64,000 bases of DNA, from contig NZ_JAIWJF010000006.1 in NCBI RefSeq assembly GCF_021654115.1, positions 120,036 through 184,035 of the forward strand, given 5' to 3'. The notes beneath the pieces were generated by a model. That model worked only from the letters and a program-made list of their open reading frames with translations, made no database searches and had not been told where the DNA came from. The translations under genes and the position numbers were made by a program. Below are positions 1 to 10,051 of the stretch, piece after piece. Each line of letters begins with the position of its first letter. Positions within the stretch are counted from its first letter, which is position 1. The stretch is from Furfurilactobacillus milii (lineage in GTDB: Bacteria; Bacillota; Bacilli; Lactobacillales; Lactobacillaceae).

Positions 1-778
1 TTACCACCGGCGAACCCGATTACCAGAAACGGGCGCTAAATTTCCACTGGAAGTGGCTATCAATAAAGATCAAGTAATGTTGACGTTGGATACAACCGGA
101 GATTCATTGTTCAAACGTGGTTACCGAGTAGCTAAAGGGGACGCGCCACTGAAAGAAAATATGGCAGCTGCATTAATTTTATTAACGCATTGGACCCCCG
201 CTGACATGCCATTTCTTGATCCTGTTTGTGGGTCAGGAACTTTACCAATTGAAGCAGCACTTATTGCACGTAACATTGCTCCTGGATACAACCGCCACTT
301 TATTTGTGAAAGCTGGCCATGGGTTTCTTCTAAAGTGGCAGACACCGTGCGGGACGAAGCAGATGCCGCAGCCGATTATGATAGCGAATTTGACATTGCT
401 GGTAGTGATAACGATCCTGAAATGGTTGCCATTGCCAAAAAGAATGCTCAAGCAGCTGGTTTGAGCCAAGATGTCCATTTTAGTGTGGCAGATGTAACGG
501 CATTAACGACCGACAAAATTAACGGCGTTATTGTTGCCAACCCACCATATGGGGAACGTTTGAGCGATCAAACAGCCGTCCGTGCCTTATATAAGGGAAT
601 GGGAAAAGCATTCAAACCGCTGACAACGTGGAGTAAATACATTTTGACCAGTGATTTAGATTTCGAGGCCGCGTACGGTCAGCGAGCGACTAAGAAACGT
701 AAACTTTATAATGGGGCTTTACGGACAGATTTGTACCAATACTGGGGCAAACCAATTTGGCATCATGATAATAAGTAG
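1..778 (+). CDS. rlmL: 23S rRNA guanine-N2 methyltransferase, C-terminal part
   Basis: This is the 3' portion of a THUMP-type class I SAM-dependent RNA methyltransferase (RlmL/YpsC family), which methylates a guanine of 23S rRNA. The frame is open from base 2, so the N-terminal THUMP region lies outside the window. About 258 residues remain of a family usually near 380. Visible signatures are LDTTGDSLFKRGYR, the SAM-binding stretch FLDPVCGSGTLPIEAA and the catalytic NPPYGERL motif. It ends with TAG and is followed by a hairpin terminator, so it is the last gene of its transcript. Identification is firm; which base it methylates is inferred from the family. Confidence 0.93.
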   Translation, partial: YHRRTRLPETGAKFPLEVAINKDQVMLTLDTTGDSLFKRGYRVAKGDAPLKENMAAALILLTHWTPADMPFLDPVCGSGTLPIEAALIARNIAPGYNRHFICESWPWVSSKVADTVRDEADAAADYDSEFDIAGSDNDPEMVAIAKKNAQAAGLSQDVHFSVADVTALTTDKINGVIVANPPYGERLSDQTAVRALYKGMGKAFKPLTTWSKYILTSDLDFEAAYGQRATKKRKLYNGALRTDLYQYWGKPIWHHDNK

Positions 779-812
779 AAGTCTATATGAATAGACATGG
801 GAGCCGAATATC

Positions 813-849
813 AAAAAACCGATTGGAAAATAATTCCAGTCGGTTTTTT
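813..849 (+). terminator. Rho-independent terminator after rlmL
   Basis: An inverted repeat pairs AAAAAACCGATTGG with CCAGTCGGTTTTTT (one G-T pair) and ends in a T-run. It lies about 35 bases after the rlmL stop. Confidence 0.85.
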
Positions 850-892
850 CGAATATTTTGCGTTTATTTCAGTTAGTCAACCCCCAGCTTAA

Positions 893-1171
893 TCAAGATC
901 GAATAATCATTAAAATGGTTGTGAGAATAATAAGCAAAACCGATACAACTAAATCGACAAGATTCAGCGGGTTTCTGTCGGCAGTGTCCTCAAATGTCAT
1001 GAAATGAGCGTTTAAAGATACCATTCCAGCAATGGCTAGCAGCCCTAATCCAGTTTCGTTATAAACAAAAATTGAGGTTACAAGCAACACTGATTTGGTG
1101 ATGAAACTGAGTCTTTTCAGTGGATTAGACGGATAATACTTAGTTGTTTCAAGCTTCGTTGCATTTAACAT
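893..1171 (-). CDS. small hypothetical membrane protein
   Basis: A 92-residue protein I do not recognise. It has hydrophobic segments at roughly residues 25-55 and a strong C-terminal membrane segment (about 70-90, LVVSVLLIILTTILMI), with a short polar stretch FEDTADRNPLN between them. I chose the ATG at 1171 because a G-run that can act as a ribosome binding site sits seven bases upstream; a TTG fifteen bases further up would lie inside that G-run. It stands alone, convergent with rlmL. No function can be assigned. Confidence 0.6.
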   Translation of the reverse strand: MLNATKLETTKYYPSNPLKRLSFITKSVLLVTSIFVYNETGLGLLAIAGMVSLNAHFMTFEDTADRNPLNLVDLVVSVLLIILTTILMIIRS

Positions 1172-1498
1172 AACAACACCCCCCAAAAAAACAGCTTAAT
1201 TAGCTGAGTGGCAACTGAACGTTGTACAAAAAGTTGGTCAAGGTATCGTGATTGAAGGTCTACAATCAACACGTCATTCATGTGCTTGTTATTAATCTAT
1301 ACTCGAAAACTTATAATTTCAAGCAATCGTAATTAACACGCGCAAGCAGGGTTAAGTATTAACCAATGCCAGTCAAAAGGCGGAACTAAATTGCATGCGG
1401 TCGTTTGTGATTAAACGAATAACAGACACTGGACGAAATATTGAAATCCGTTAAATATTGTCGTCAATCAGCTATGATAAATTCTCGATATGCTACGC
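1172..1498. other. intergenic region, no gene seen
   Basis: About 330 bases between the small membrane protein and the RNase HI-like gene, both on the minus strand. I see only short open frames without ribosome binding sites and no strong hairpin. It presumably holds the promoter of the small membrane protein. Confidence 0.5.
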
Positions 1499-1906
1499 TT
1501 AATGCGCTTGATGTAGTGCTTGTAATGCAAGTCTGTGAGCACCCATGTTCTGACGGTCGGGAATCCACTGTGTGATGACTAATGAAAACGAATCTTGGAG
1601 GGCCAGTAACTTTTGCGTTAGGTCTGGATAATGTTTCATAACGCCTTTACCGACAGCATCTGCTACCAAACGACTATCCGTAAAAAACATCACCGTTTCT
1701 TCCGGCTCACTCAATTTTTGAGCCTCCTTAAAGCCAAGGATAGCAGCCTGAAATTCAGCGGCATGATTATCAAGAGCACTGATTGTTTGTTTGAAGGGAT
1801 ACTGGTGACCATTCTGAACGAGAAGAATGCCCGCACCGCTGGGAATTTGAGTTATTTTTGGATGAGTTGCGACGCTCGCCGCATCTGTATAAAGTTTGAT
1901 CATCAT
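1499..1906 (-). CDS. RNase HI-like protein
   Basis: A 135-residue RNase H-fold protein of the short Gram-positive group often labelled reverse-transcriptase-like or RNase HI family. The acidic positions are visible: D in KLYTDAA near the N-terminus, E in HAAEFQA, and D in FFTDSRLV. The fourth carboxylate, normally D in an AD.LA motif near the C-terminus, is His here (NMGAHRLA). In E. coli RNase HI that position is known to tolerate His, so activity on RNA:DNA hybrids is still possible. The ATG at 1906 follows AAGGA with good spacing. It is divergent from the EbsA-like gene with a 58-base gap. Confidence 0.75.
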   Translation of the reverse strand: MMIKLYTDAASVATHPKITQIPSGAGILLVQNGHQYPFKQTISALDNHAAEFQAAILGFKEAQKLSEPEETVMFFTDSRLVADAVGKGVMKHYPDLTQKLLALQDSFSLVITQWIPDRQNMGAHRLALQALHQAH

Positions 1907-1964
1907 CTTAGTCCTTAAATTTGGTAAAATAGAAGTGTTTGAAAGAAAGGGGTTTCGTACGTCG
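1907..1964. promoter_or_regulatory. shared divergent promoter region
   Basis: The 58-base gap between the divergent RNase HI-like and EbsA-like genes. On the + strand TTGGTAAAAT (about 1920-1929) resembles an extended -10 box. A G-rich ribosome binding site (GAAAGAAAGGGG) follows at 1941-1952. No clear -35 was found. Confidence 0.4.
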
Positions 1965-2345
1965 ATGCACACACAACGTTTTTTTTATCGGCCAAGCGGT
2001 TTAACTGCAGTTATCATTTGGTCATGGGTCGCCATCTTCTTTTGCGGTGGCGTGATTTTTCAGTATGAAATGGCGCGGTTTAACTGGCCGGCGATTATTA
2101 TCGCTTGTTTATTTGTTTTATTGCTTGCTTGGGAACTTTTAGGCCGTCAACTGGTTTTTACCGGGCAAAACCTAATTGTTCGTCGGATGCTGGCGCCCAG
2201 AGCACTAACTGTCAATGTTCATCAATTGGAACAATTGTCACTTAGTGGTCGCACCATGAGTTTTTCTTTGGGTGGCAAACATTATCGATTCCGCGTAACC
2301 AAACACGCATTGGCTAAGATTAAAACCATTGTTAGTGCTGACTAG
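1965..2345 (+). CDS. EbsA family protein
   Basis: A 126-residue membrane-anchored protein. Two hydrophobic segments (about residues 14-34 and 42-60) come first, then a cytosolic-looking beta-rich domain with IVRRML and GGKHYRFRV. The N-terminal RFFYRP plus two-helix layout resembles EbsA, described in enterococci near pheromone-binding genes; its molecular role is not established. The ATG at 1965 is the first start downstream of GAAAGAAAGGGG. It precedes fhs by about 60 bases. Family assignment is from recollection and moderately certain. Confidence 0.6.
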   Translation: MHTQRFFYRPSGLTAVIIWSWVAIFFCGGVIFQYEMARFNWPAIIIACLFVLLLAWELLGRQLVFTGQNLIVRRMLAPRALTVNVHQLEQLSLSGRTMSFSLGGKHYRFRVTKHALAKIKTIVSAD

Positions 2346-2407
2346 ACCAACCCCAATAAGTTTATTATAGCAGACGCCCTAAACGGTCTGAGGAGAGGAA
2401 GTTGTTC

Positions 2408-4072
2408 ATGACACAACCAAAAGATATTGAGATTGCACAACAAACTAAATTGCGTAAAATTAGTGAAATTGCCGAGACGGCAGGTTTAACAGAGGATGAA
2501 ATTGAACCATATGGCCGTTACAAAGGCAAAATTGATTTGCCGTTAACTGGCAAACGTCAATCTGGCAAGTTGGTGTTGGTTACATCAATTAATCCAACAC
2601 CGGCTGGTGAGGGTAAGACGACAGTTACGATTGGTCTTGGCGATGGTTTACGCAAGATTGGTAAGCGGGCCGTTTTGGCTTTACGCGAACCTTCCTTAGG
2701 CCCCGTGATGGGAATGAAAGGCGGTGCCACTGGTGGTGGTTATGCACAAGTTGCACCAATGGAAGACATTAATTTGCATTTTAACGGCGATTTTCATGCC
2801 TTAACAACTGCCAATAACACATTGGCCGCGTTAATTGACAATCACATTCAACAAGGCAACGAGCTGCATATTGACCCACGACGGATCAGTTTTCACCGTG
2901 TCTTGGACATTAACGATCGTGCGCTTAGAAATACGGTTATCGGCATGGGCGGTCCAACCTCTGGTATGCCTCGGGAAGATCATTTTGATATTACTGTTGC
3001 CAGTGAGTTAATGGCCATTTTATGCTTGGCAACTGATCTGCACGACTTAAAAACACGAATCAACCGCATCGTTGTCGCTGAAAATTACGATCGGCAACCA
3101 GTTACCGTCGCTGACCTACAGGTTGGCGGTGCCATTGCCTTGCTCCTCAAGGAAGCAATCAAGCCAAATCTTGTTCAAACTTTGGAAGGCACACCAGCCA
3201 TCATCCACGGTGGTCCATTTGCAAATATTGCTCATGGTTGTAACAGTGTGTTGGCAACCCGAACAGCCCTACAATTAGGTGAATATGCCGTTACAGAGGC
3301 TGGCTTTGGGGCTGATTTGGGTGCCGAAAAGTTTCTTGATATCAAAGTACCGGTCCTAGGTAAAACACCGGACGCAGTTGTTTTGGTGGCCACTGTTCGT
3401 GCACTCAAGTTGCATGGTGGCCAAGCACTTGCTGATTTGACAACACCAAATCTTGATGCATTGCAAAAAGGGCTTGCCAACCTTGGTAAACACATTGAAA
3501 GTATGCAACGTTATCAAGTGCCGGTTGTTGTTGCTATTAATGCATTTACATCAGACACTTCAGAAGAAATTAAGTTGATCCAGGATTACTGTCAACAGTT
3601 CAATGTAGAGGCTCTGGAAGCTGATGAATGGGCACATGGCGGTGATGGGACAACTGAGTTAGCTCACGCCGTTGTTCGTGCCGCTCAACAACCGACCGAC
3701 TTCAAGCCATTATACGATGCTGACGATGATATTGTGACTAAAGCAACTAAAATTGTGACGACCATTTATGGCGGTCGTGGTGTTGTCTTAGAGCCGCATG
3801 CCAAGGTACAATTACGGCGTTACGCAAAGCGTGGCTGGGATAAGCTACCTGTTTGCATGGCAAAAACGCAGTATTCACTAACAGATCGGCCAAAGCAGCT
3901 CGGTGCCCCGAAGGACTTTGACATTCATATTCGAGCATTTGAACCTCGTTTAGGCGCCGGGTTCATGGTGGCCTTAACTGGTTCCATTTTAACGATGCCT
4001 GGTCTGCCGAAACATCCTGCCGCTTTAGACATGGCAATTACAGATGACGGCAAGATTTCAGGGATTTTCTAA
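2408..4072 (+). CDS. fhs: formate-tetrahydrofolate ligase
   Basis: A 554-residue enzyme making 10-formyl-tetrahydrofolate from formate, THF and ATP, feeding one-carbon units to purine and formyl-Met synthesis. Signatures include the ATP-binding [36 protein letters not shown] and the conserved [10 protein letters not shown] segment; length is normal for the family. AGGAGAGG sits seven bases before the ATG at 2408, so I prefer this over the upstream TTG at 2402. It precedes lspA by about 24 bases and may be cotranscribed. No THF riboswitch is visible in the 60-base upstream gap. Confidence 0.97.
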   Translation: MTQPKDIEIAQQTKLRKISEIAETAGLTEDEIEPYGRYKGKIDLPLTGKRQSGKLVLVTSINPTPAGEGKTTVTIGLGDGLRKIGKRAVLALREPSLGPVMGMKGGATGGGYAQVAPMEDINLHFNGDFHALTTANNTLAALIDNHIQQGNELHIDPRRISFHRVLDINDRALRNTVIGMGGPTSGMPREDHFDITVASELMAILCLATDLHDLKTRINRIVVAENYDRQPVTVADLQVGGAIALLLKEAIKPNLVQTLEGTPAIIHGGPFANIAHGCNSVLATRTALQLGEYAVTEAGFGADLGAEKFLDIKVPVLGKTPDAVVLVATVRALKLHGGQALADLTTPNLDALQKGLANLGKHIESMQRYQVPVVVAINAFTSDTSEEIKLIQDYCQQFNVEALEADEWAHGGDGTTELAHAVVRAAQQPTDFKPLYDADDDIVTKATKIVTTIYGGRGVVLEPHAKVQLRRYAKRGWDKLPVCMAKTQYSLTDRPKQLGAPKDFDIHIRAFEPRLGAGFMVALTGSILTMPGLPKHPAALDMAITDDGKISGIF

Positions 4073-4096
4073 TAATCAGCTTGATGAAAAGGAGTT

Positions 4097-4669
4097 GTGG
4101 CCACGAGCCACGTTACGCCAATGATATATTACTGGATTTTTATTGCTGTGCTGGTGGGTGCTGATCAAGGTATCAAGTATTATATTGCGAATAATCTAGC
4201 CTTAGGTAGTACGCATACGTTCATCCCCGGACTGTTATCATTAACGAGCCTTAGAAATAATGGTGCCGCATGGTCGATTTTGACGGGCCGCATTGACATC
4301 TTTATTGTGATTACAATTGTGGCGGTTATCGTCTTGGCTTATGCGATGTGGCGGTTACGCGCCCAGCGGTTATACATGTGGGGCATCAGTTTTATGATGG
4401 CTGGAACACTCGGAAACTTTATTGATCGTATTCGTTTGGGCTATGTCGTCGACATGTTTCAACTGGACTTCATGAAGAGCTTCCCAATCAGTAATTTTGC
4501 TGACTGGTGTCTCACGGTTGGCGTGATTTTGTTGATTGTTGCGGTGATTTTTGACCGTGATGACAATCCAACAGGACACAGTCAAGCAAGTTCTAAACAG
4601 AAGGCTAAGACCCCTAAAAAAGATAATCGACCAATTAAACACAGTGGTCCCCGACACGCAGCAAAATAA
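4097..4669 (+). CDS. lspA: lipoprotein signal peptidase II
   Basis: The aspartyl peptidase that cleaves signal peptides of diacylated prolipoproteins in the membrane. Four membrane segments are visible, with the catalytic region GNFIDRIRLGYVVD and the second Asp in ISNFADW. A basic, hydrophilic tail of about 35 residues (rich in K, S, P, H) follows the last helix and makes it longer (190 residues) than many relatives. The start is uncertain: GTG at 4097 lies only two bases after AAAAGGAG, while ATG at 4121 gives a more typical N-terminus (MIYYWIF) but sits too far from that site. It is followed by rluD and pyrR. Confidence 0.93.
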   Translation: MATSHVTPMIYYWIFIAVLVGADQGIKYYIANNLALGSTHTFIPGLLSLTSLRNNGAAWSILTGRIDIFIVITIVAVIVLAYAMWRLRAQRLYMWGISFMMAGTLGNFIDRIRLGYVVDMFQLDFMKSFPISNFADWCLTVGVILLIVAVIFDRDDNPTGHSQASSKQKAKTPKKDNRPIKHSGPRHAAK

Positions 4670-4691
4670 TTAAGGATTAATTGACACAACT

Positions 4692-5699
4692 ATGAATAGA
4701 AACGAAACAACCAGTACATCAGCGACTGATGTGCAACCTGATGCGAAAGCGCATCGCCAAGAATATGACAGCATGGCAGCTCAAGTTACCACACCAGCCA
4801 CGCAAACCTTTATCATCACGACACAAATCGGTCGTTTGGACAAGGTTTTAAGTCAGTTAGCCGGCATCACACGCTCACAGGCGCAAAGTGCCATTATTGA
4901 TCACCGGGTTACCGTTAATGGTCAAGACGTTAAAAAACGAGATGAACTGGCCGCTGGTGACAAGGTGACGTTTGTGCCCAAAACGCCGACGCCCATTGCC
5001 TTGGGCCCTGAAGATATTCCATTAGATATTGTGTATGAAGATGACGATGTTATTGTCGTTAATAAACCGCAAGGAATGGTGGTTCATCCTGCACCCGGGC
5101 ACCCGGACCATACATTGGTCAACGCGTTGTTAGCGCATAGTCCGTTGTCAACGATCAATGGGAGTTTGCGTCCAGGGATTGTCCACCGAATTGACAAGGA
5201 TACGTCTGGATTATTAATGGTTGCCAAGAATGATTTGGCCCATCAGAGTCTGTCTGCACAGCTCAAAGCTAAAACAAATGAGCGCCAGTACATTGCGCTC
5301 GTTCATGGTGTCATTAGCGAAGATGATGGTACCGTTGATGCACCAATTGGCCGTTCTCCAAAGGACCGCAAAAAAATGGCGATCGTTAAAGATGGCCGGC
5401 CTGCAGTGACGCACTTTCATGTAATCAAACGATATCAACAGTACACGCTGATTAGCTGTCGACTAGAAACGGGACGGACGCATCAGATTCGTGTCCACAT
5501 GGCCTATATTGGGCATCCACTGGCTGGTGATCCGTTATACGGGCCTAAAAAGACACTGCCAGGTAATGGTCAGTACTTAACGGCACAAACTTTGGGGTTC
5601 GTTCATCCCCGTACTGGTAAAACAATGCGGTTTGAAATTCCGTTACCAGCGTGGTTTAACAAGATGTTGAAACAGCTGGATGAACAAGAAAATAAATAA
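4692..5699 (+). CDS. rluD: RluD-type 23S rRNA pseudouridine synthase
   Basis: A pseudouridine synthase with an N-terminal S4 RNA-binding domain (about residues 45-105) and a catalytic domain containing HRIDKDTSGLLMVAK with the catalytic Asp, followed by GRTHQIRVH. At 335 residues it carries about 30 extra polar N-terminal residues; an internal ATG at 4773 would give the usual ~305-residue length, but neither start has a strong ribosome binding site. The lspA-rluD-pyrR order is standard in lactobacilli. It probably modifies helix 69 or neighbouring sites of 23S rRNA, inferred from the family. Confidence 0.93.
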   Translation: MNRNETTSTSATDVQPDAKAHRQEYDSMAAQVTTPATQTFIITTQIGRLDKVLSQLAGITRSQAQSAIIDHRVTVNGQDVKKRDELAAGDKVTFVPKTPTPIALGPEDIPLDIVYEDDDVIVVNKPQGMVVHPAPGHPDHTLVNALLAHSPLSTINGSLRPGIVHRIDKDTSGLLMVAKNDLAHQSLSAQLKAKTNERQYIALVHGVISEDDGTVDAPIGRSPKDRKKMAIVKDGRPAVTHFHVIKRYQQYTLISCRLETGRTHQIRVHMAYIGHPLAGDPLYGPKKTLPGNGQYLTAQTLGFVHPRTGKTMRFEIPLPAWFNKMLKQLDEQENK

Positions 5700-5708
5700 A
5701 AGGGGTAA

Positions 5709-6251
<543 letters not shown>

Positions 6252-6284
6252 CAGACAAGGTACCAGATAGAAAGGAACGTGCAG

Positions 6285-7364
6285 ATGACAGAACGCTATT
6301 TAATTCTTTCAGATGGCACGGCCTATAAAGGTCAAGCGTTTGGATCGCCGGCAACCACAAGCGGCACCATCGTTTTTAATACGAGTGTCACCGGGTATCA
6401 AGAAATTATTACTGATCCGATTTACCACAATCAAATAATTGTCTTTACCACACCAACCATTGGCGCCGTGGGCGTTAATCATGAAAGTTATGAATCAATT
6501 CTGCCGACTGCTAAAGGGGTCGTGGTGCGTGAAGTGGCAGAAGTGTCCACCAATCGACAACGATCTTTAAGTTTGGATCAATTTCTACGTGTCCACAACA
6601 TTCCCGGTATCTCCGGAATTGACACACGGCAATTAGTCCGTAAGTTGAGAACCCATAATGGTCTTAACGCCAGTATTGTGGATGTTGCCGATGAGCATGC
6701 GTTTGACCAACTTAACGCCATTGTGCTGACAAATCAGCAAGTTTCACAGGTGGCCACACCACGTCCATATGCTAACCCAGGTATGGGTCATAATATTGTG
6801 GTCATGGATTTTGGTCTAAAAAGCGGTATTTTACGGGAACTGGCGGTTCGTGACGCAAATGTGACTGTGGTGCCATACACGACGACCGCTGATGATATTC
6901 TTAACCTCGATCCAGATGGCATTATTTTGTCTAGTGGACCAGGGGATCCGCGTGATCTTGGTAAGGACATCTTGACGACCATTAAAACGCTAGAAACGCG
7001 CGTGCCGTTATTAGGTATCGGGTTAGGTCACGAACTATTTGCGCTGGCTAATGGCGCAACGATTCAACGCCTGCCAGTTGCTCATCAGGGAATGAATCAT
7101 CCCATCCGTGAAATCATTACTAATCAGATTATGTATGCAGCGCAGGCCGAAGAATACGGTGTTGACCGTGATAGTATCAACCGTGATCAACTTTTGATTA
7201 CGCATATTGACTTGATTGATGGTTCAATCCAAGGGTTACGTCACCGTGATTATCCAGCATTTTCGGTGCAATTCTTTCCGGATGCTGCGCCGGGTCCGTG
7301 GGAAGCAACCCAAGTGTTTGACGACTTCATCGAGCTCACAGGAATTAGAGGTGAACAGCATTAA
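6285..7364 (+). CDS. CarA-like carbamoyl phosphate synthase small subunit, catalytic triad lost
   Basis: A 359-residue full-length homolog of CarA/PyrAa, whose C-terminal class I glutamine amidotransferase domain normally supplies ammonia. The N-terminal domain (LILSDGT, FNTSVTGYQEI) and the amidotransferase scaffold (SSGPGDP) are clear. The nucleophile motif GICLGHQ reads GIGLGHE, with Gly246 in place of Cys (codon GGG at 7020). The His-Pro-Glu motif reads FFPDA: His to Phe331 and Glu to Asp333. All three triad positions are changed, so glutaminase activity is not expected. The frame is intact and overlaps carB by one base (TAATG). The ATG at 6285 is seven bases after AAAGGAA. It is either a pseudoenzyme or, less likely, an ammonia-dependent scaffold. 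Confidence 0.9.
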   Translation: MTERYLILSDGTAYKGQAFGSPATTSGTIVFNTSVTGYQEIITDPIYHNQIIVFTTPTIGAVGVNHESYESILPTAKGVVVREVAEVSTNRQRSLSLDQFLRVHNIPGISGIDTRQLVRKLRTHNGLNASIVDVADEHAFDQLNAIVLTNQQVSQVATPRPYANPGMGHNIVVMDFGLKSGILRELAVRDANVTVVPYTTTADDILNLDPDGIILSSGPGDPRDLGKDILTTIKTLETRVPLLGIGLGHELFALANGATIQRLPVAHQGMNHPIREIITNQIMYAAQAEEYGVDRDSINRDQLLITHIDLIDGSIQGLRHRDYPAFSVQFFPDAAPGPWEATQVFDDFIELTGIRGEQH

Positions 7365-9952
7365 TGGCAGAAGAAACAAGTCAGGGTGCACAAACGACTG
7401 CTCAGCTTGCGGCATTTAATCAAGCCGAGCACTCAGCAGAAAAAACGGCGTCTGTTCACCAGCGCCTGTTAGTGATTGGTGACGGTCCGAACGATTTTGG
7501 TCACGAAACGGAGTTAGATGCTGCGACGTATCAAACGTTGAGTGTCCTTCATAAACACAACTACGATACGGTTTATTTAAACAACAATCCGTTTTCGTTT
7601 TCAATGGAAAATGCATGCGGTGCGACAGTGATTATGGGCGATCCATCTGATGCTGCCACGGTGCGCCAGGTAATCGAAAGTGAACATATTACCAGCATCG
7701 TGCCAACAGTTGGCGGACTTACTGCCATGAGAACTGTTGAGGAATTGATCGCCCACGATTATTTGGATGACAAGCACATTAATGTTTTGGGGATGCCATT
7801 GACGACAGTTCGCTTAATCAATAATCCTGCGTTAATGAATCAGACACTTCGTGATTTAGGCGAACCCGTGATTACGTCGCAGGTAGCTAGTACAACATCC
7901 GATGCGTTTGATATTGCTCGTCAGGTCGGATTCCCGGTGATTGTTAAGTCCGTGGCGCCGCGTGGTGAGGGTGATCGTGTACTGGCCGAAAATGCGGACC
8001 AATTGGATGTTGCCCTATCAGCCGCTTTTGAGCGCTCACGCACACGTCAAGTGATTGTGGATCAGAGTATTGTCGGTCTGAAAGAGGTTTCCTTCGAGGT
8101 CCTCCGAGATGCACGTGGGACTGAGCTCTTACTGGGTGCCATGGAAGACATGGATCCAGTTGGCATTCACGCGGCGGATTCCATTGAAGTGACCCCAATT
8201 CAAACCTTAACGGATCGTGAGTATCAAAAGTTGCGTCAAGCAGCATTTCGCGTTGCCCGTCGGTTACATATCGTCGGTGTGATGCACGTTCAGTTTGCGC
8301 TGGATCCGGTGTTGGATAATTACTTTATTATGAAAGTAAATCCTTACTACGATCGCGTTTCGGCCATGTTGTCGCGTGCTAGTGGCTATCCGATTGCACT
8401 GGTGGCTGCTAATGTCATGACGGGCATCTCTTTGCCTGAGGTTCGGTTGTCGAGTCGTTTTGCGAAACGGACGGCGTTAATTGAACCGGTACTAGATCAC
8501 GTTGTTGTCCGCTTTCCGATCTTTGCTTTTGATGAAGCGGAACGACGTGGGGTGAAAGTGGACCGTCAGCTCACAACTGTACAGAAATCGGTAGGTGCCA
8601 CGCTTGGCATTGGTCGTTCACTGGAAGAAGCCATGTTAAAGGCGATGCGGGCGGCTCACTATCACAATCGCGATTTCGCTTTTGATGCATTATCAAAATT
8701 ATCAGACAACGATCTGATTCAGCAATTAATTCACCCCCATGATAACCGTATGATGCTGTTGCTAGAAGCAATTCGCCGCGGTTATCAATCAGATGAATTA
8801 GCCGAACTGACGCAGATCGATGAGTTTTATTTTCACAAATTACGCAACATTTATAATCTGGAAGTTGATATTGCAGCCCACGCAGGCTCTGAAGAATGGT
8901 TGCAACGGGCAAAGTATTATGGCTTTAGTGATGGGCTTATTGCTCAGCTATGGCAGACAAATGCAGATGCCGTTATGAACCAAGCACATACCGCAGGCAT
9001 CATTCCAACCTATAAAACCGTTGAACCGACTGCCGGTGAGTTTTCAGAAGTAGTGCCAACATTTTATTCAACGTACGAACTGGAAAATGAAAGTCGACCA
9101 TTGGCTGATAATACAGCGCTGGTGGTCACAACTGGTGCTTTTCGGCTCGGTGACGGAGCTGCTGGAGAATACGTGATGAGCACCGTGATCAGTGAATTGC
9201 ATCAACAAGGTATCAAAACGGTAGTTGTCAATAATAACCCCAACGCGATTAGCTTAATCCCACAGTTGACCGATAAACAGTACTTGGAGCCTCAGGAAAT
9301 TTCGGATATTTTAAGCATCATTGACTTGGAACACCCACGTTGGGTGTTTGTGCCTGGCAATCGACTGAAGCTAATCGGTGCATTGCGATTGCGTCACATT
9401 AACGTCGTTGTGATTAACAAAGACAAGGCCAGCAAGGCAGCTCAAGATGGCGACCAATTCTTAACCAGGGTTGTTTACCATACTAATAAAATTGGCGTCG
9501 CTGACCCAGTTGAAATTGCCCAAACGGCTTATCATGCTCCGACGCATCGACTGGTTGTTGACAACCAAGGCGTGCCAGGGATCGATGCGGAACCTGGTTC
9601 CATGCGACAAAGTGGTTTTTATAATACCTTATTCTCTGCATTCAGTGGGCATTCAAGAATGGTCACCACTGCCTTACCATTCCCAGAGTTTGGCTTGTTG
9701 AACAAGGGCACAGGCATTAACTGGATTCGCATGCTGGTACGCGCCTTATTAGACAAAACAACGGCCGCTGATCGGCGTGATTTCAGTCAAGGACCATTTA
9801 TCACTGCCACGCGTGGGGATGTCGAAATGGTCGATATTCCTGTTGATCTTGATACGCGTTGGCGTGCCAATTTACCCTTGGCCGGCGCCCAGTTTAAATT
9901 AGGTGCCAAAATTAATGTGAAGTTTCCGTACGAGTTTAAAATCATTAACTAA
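7364..9952 (+). CDS. CarB-like protein, degenerate and lacking the second ATP-grasp domain
   Basis: An 862-residue homolog of the carbamoyl phosphate synthase large subunit, which is normally about 1,060 residues. The first half is recognisable: Rossmann start LVIGDGPNDFG, ATP-grasp region, VQFALDP and the oligomerisation region to about 545. The glycine loop normally like GGSGGG reads RGEGDR, and the metal-binding EMNPR motif reads KVNPY (Lys324 for Glu, Tyr328 for Arg). The second half starts at about 560 with a degraded VVTTGAFRLGDG in place of VLGGGPNRIGQG. A second ATP-grasp and the MGS allosteric domain are missing; after about residue 680 I find no clear family motifs. The frame is clean over 2.6 kb, which argues for selection and against recent decay. 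A terminator follows. Confidence 0.88.
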   Translation: MAEETSQGAQTTAQLAAFNQAEHSAEKTASVHQRLLVIGDGPNDFGHETELDAATYQTLSVLHKHNYDTVYLNNNPFSFSMENACGATVIMGDPSDAATVRQVIESEHITSIVPTVGGLTAMRTVEELIAHDYLDDKHINVLGMPLTTVRLINNPALMNQTLRDLGEPVITSQVASTTSDAFDIARQVGFPVIVKSVAPRGEGDRVLAENADQLDVALSAAFERSRTRQVIVDQSIVGLKEVSFEVLRDARGTELLLGAMEDMDPVGIHAADSIEVTPIQTLTDREYQKLRQAAFRVARRLHIVGVMHVQFALDPVLDNYFIMKVNPYYDRVSAMLSRASGYPIALVAANVMTGISLPEVRLSSRFAKRTALIEPVLDHVVVRFPIFAFDEAERRGVKVDRQLTTVQKSVGATLGIGRSLEEAMLKAMRAAHYHNRDFAFDALSKLSDNDLIQQLIHPHDNRMMLLLEAIRRGYQSDELAELTQIDEFYFHKLRNIYNLEVDIAAHAGSEEWLQRAKYYGFSDGLIAQLWQTNADAVMNQAHTAGIIPTYKTVEPTAGEFSEVVPTFYSTYELENESRPLADNTALVVTTGAFRLGDGAAGEYVMSTVISELHQQGIKTVVVNNNPNAISLIPQLTDKQYLEPQEISDILSIIDLEHPRWVFVPGNRLKLIGALRLRHINVVVINKDKASKAAQDGDQFLTRVVYHTNKIGVADPVEIAQTAYHAPTHRLVVDNQGVPGIDAEPGSMRQSGFYNTLFSAFSGHSRMVTTALPFPEFGLLNKGTGINWIRMLVRALLDKTTAADRRDFSQGPFITATRGDVEMVDIPVDLDTRWRANLPLAGAQFKLGAKINVKFPYEFKIIN

Positions 9953-9980
9953 CAATCGCTAGCTGATCCACGGCGGGACA

Positions 9981-10018
9981 AAAAGAGGATTCGCACAATT
10001 TTGCGCGAATCCTTTTTT
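9981..10018 (+). terminator. terminator after carB-like gene
   Basis: A perfect nine-base stem, AGGATTCGC with GCGAATCCT, is followed by a T-run. The flanking A-run on the left means it could also end the convergent rqcH transcript. Confidence 0.9.
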
Positions 10019-10051
10019 ATTGATTACGTTAAATGCATGATGTTTGTTGGT

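Noticed and set aside
2346..2407. Possible THF riboswitch before fhs
   Set aside because: The gap is only about 60 bases and lacks the conserved THF-aptamer stems.
8571..8912. 113-codon open frame antisense to the carB-like gene
   Set aside because: Shadow of the sense codons; no start signal and no family features.
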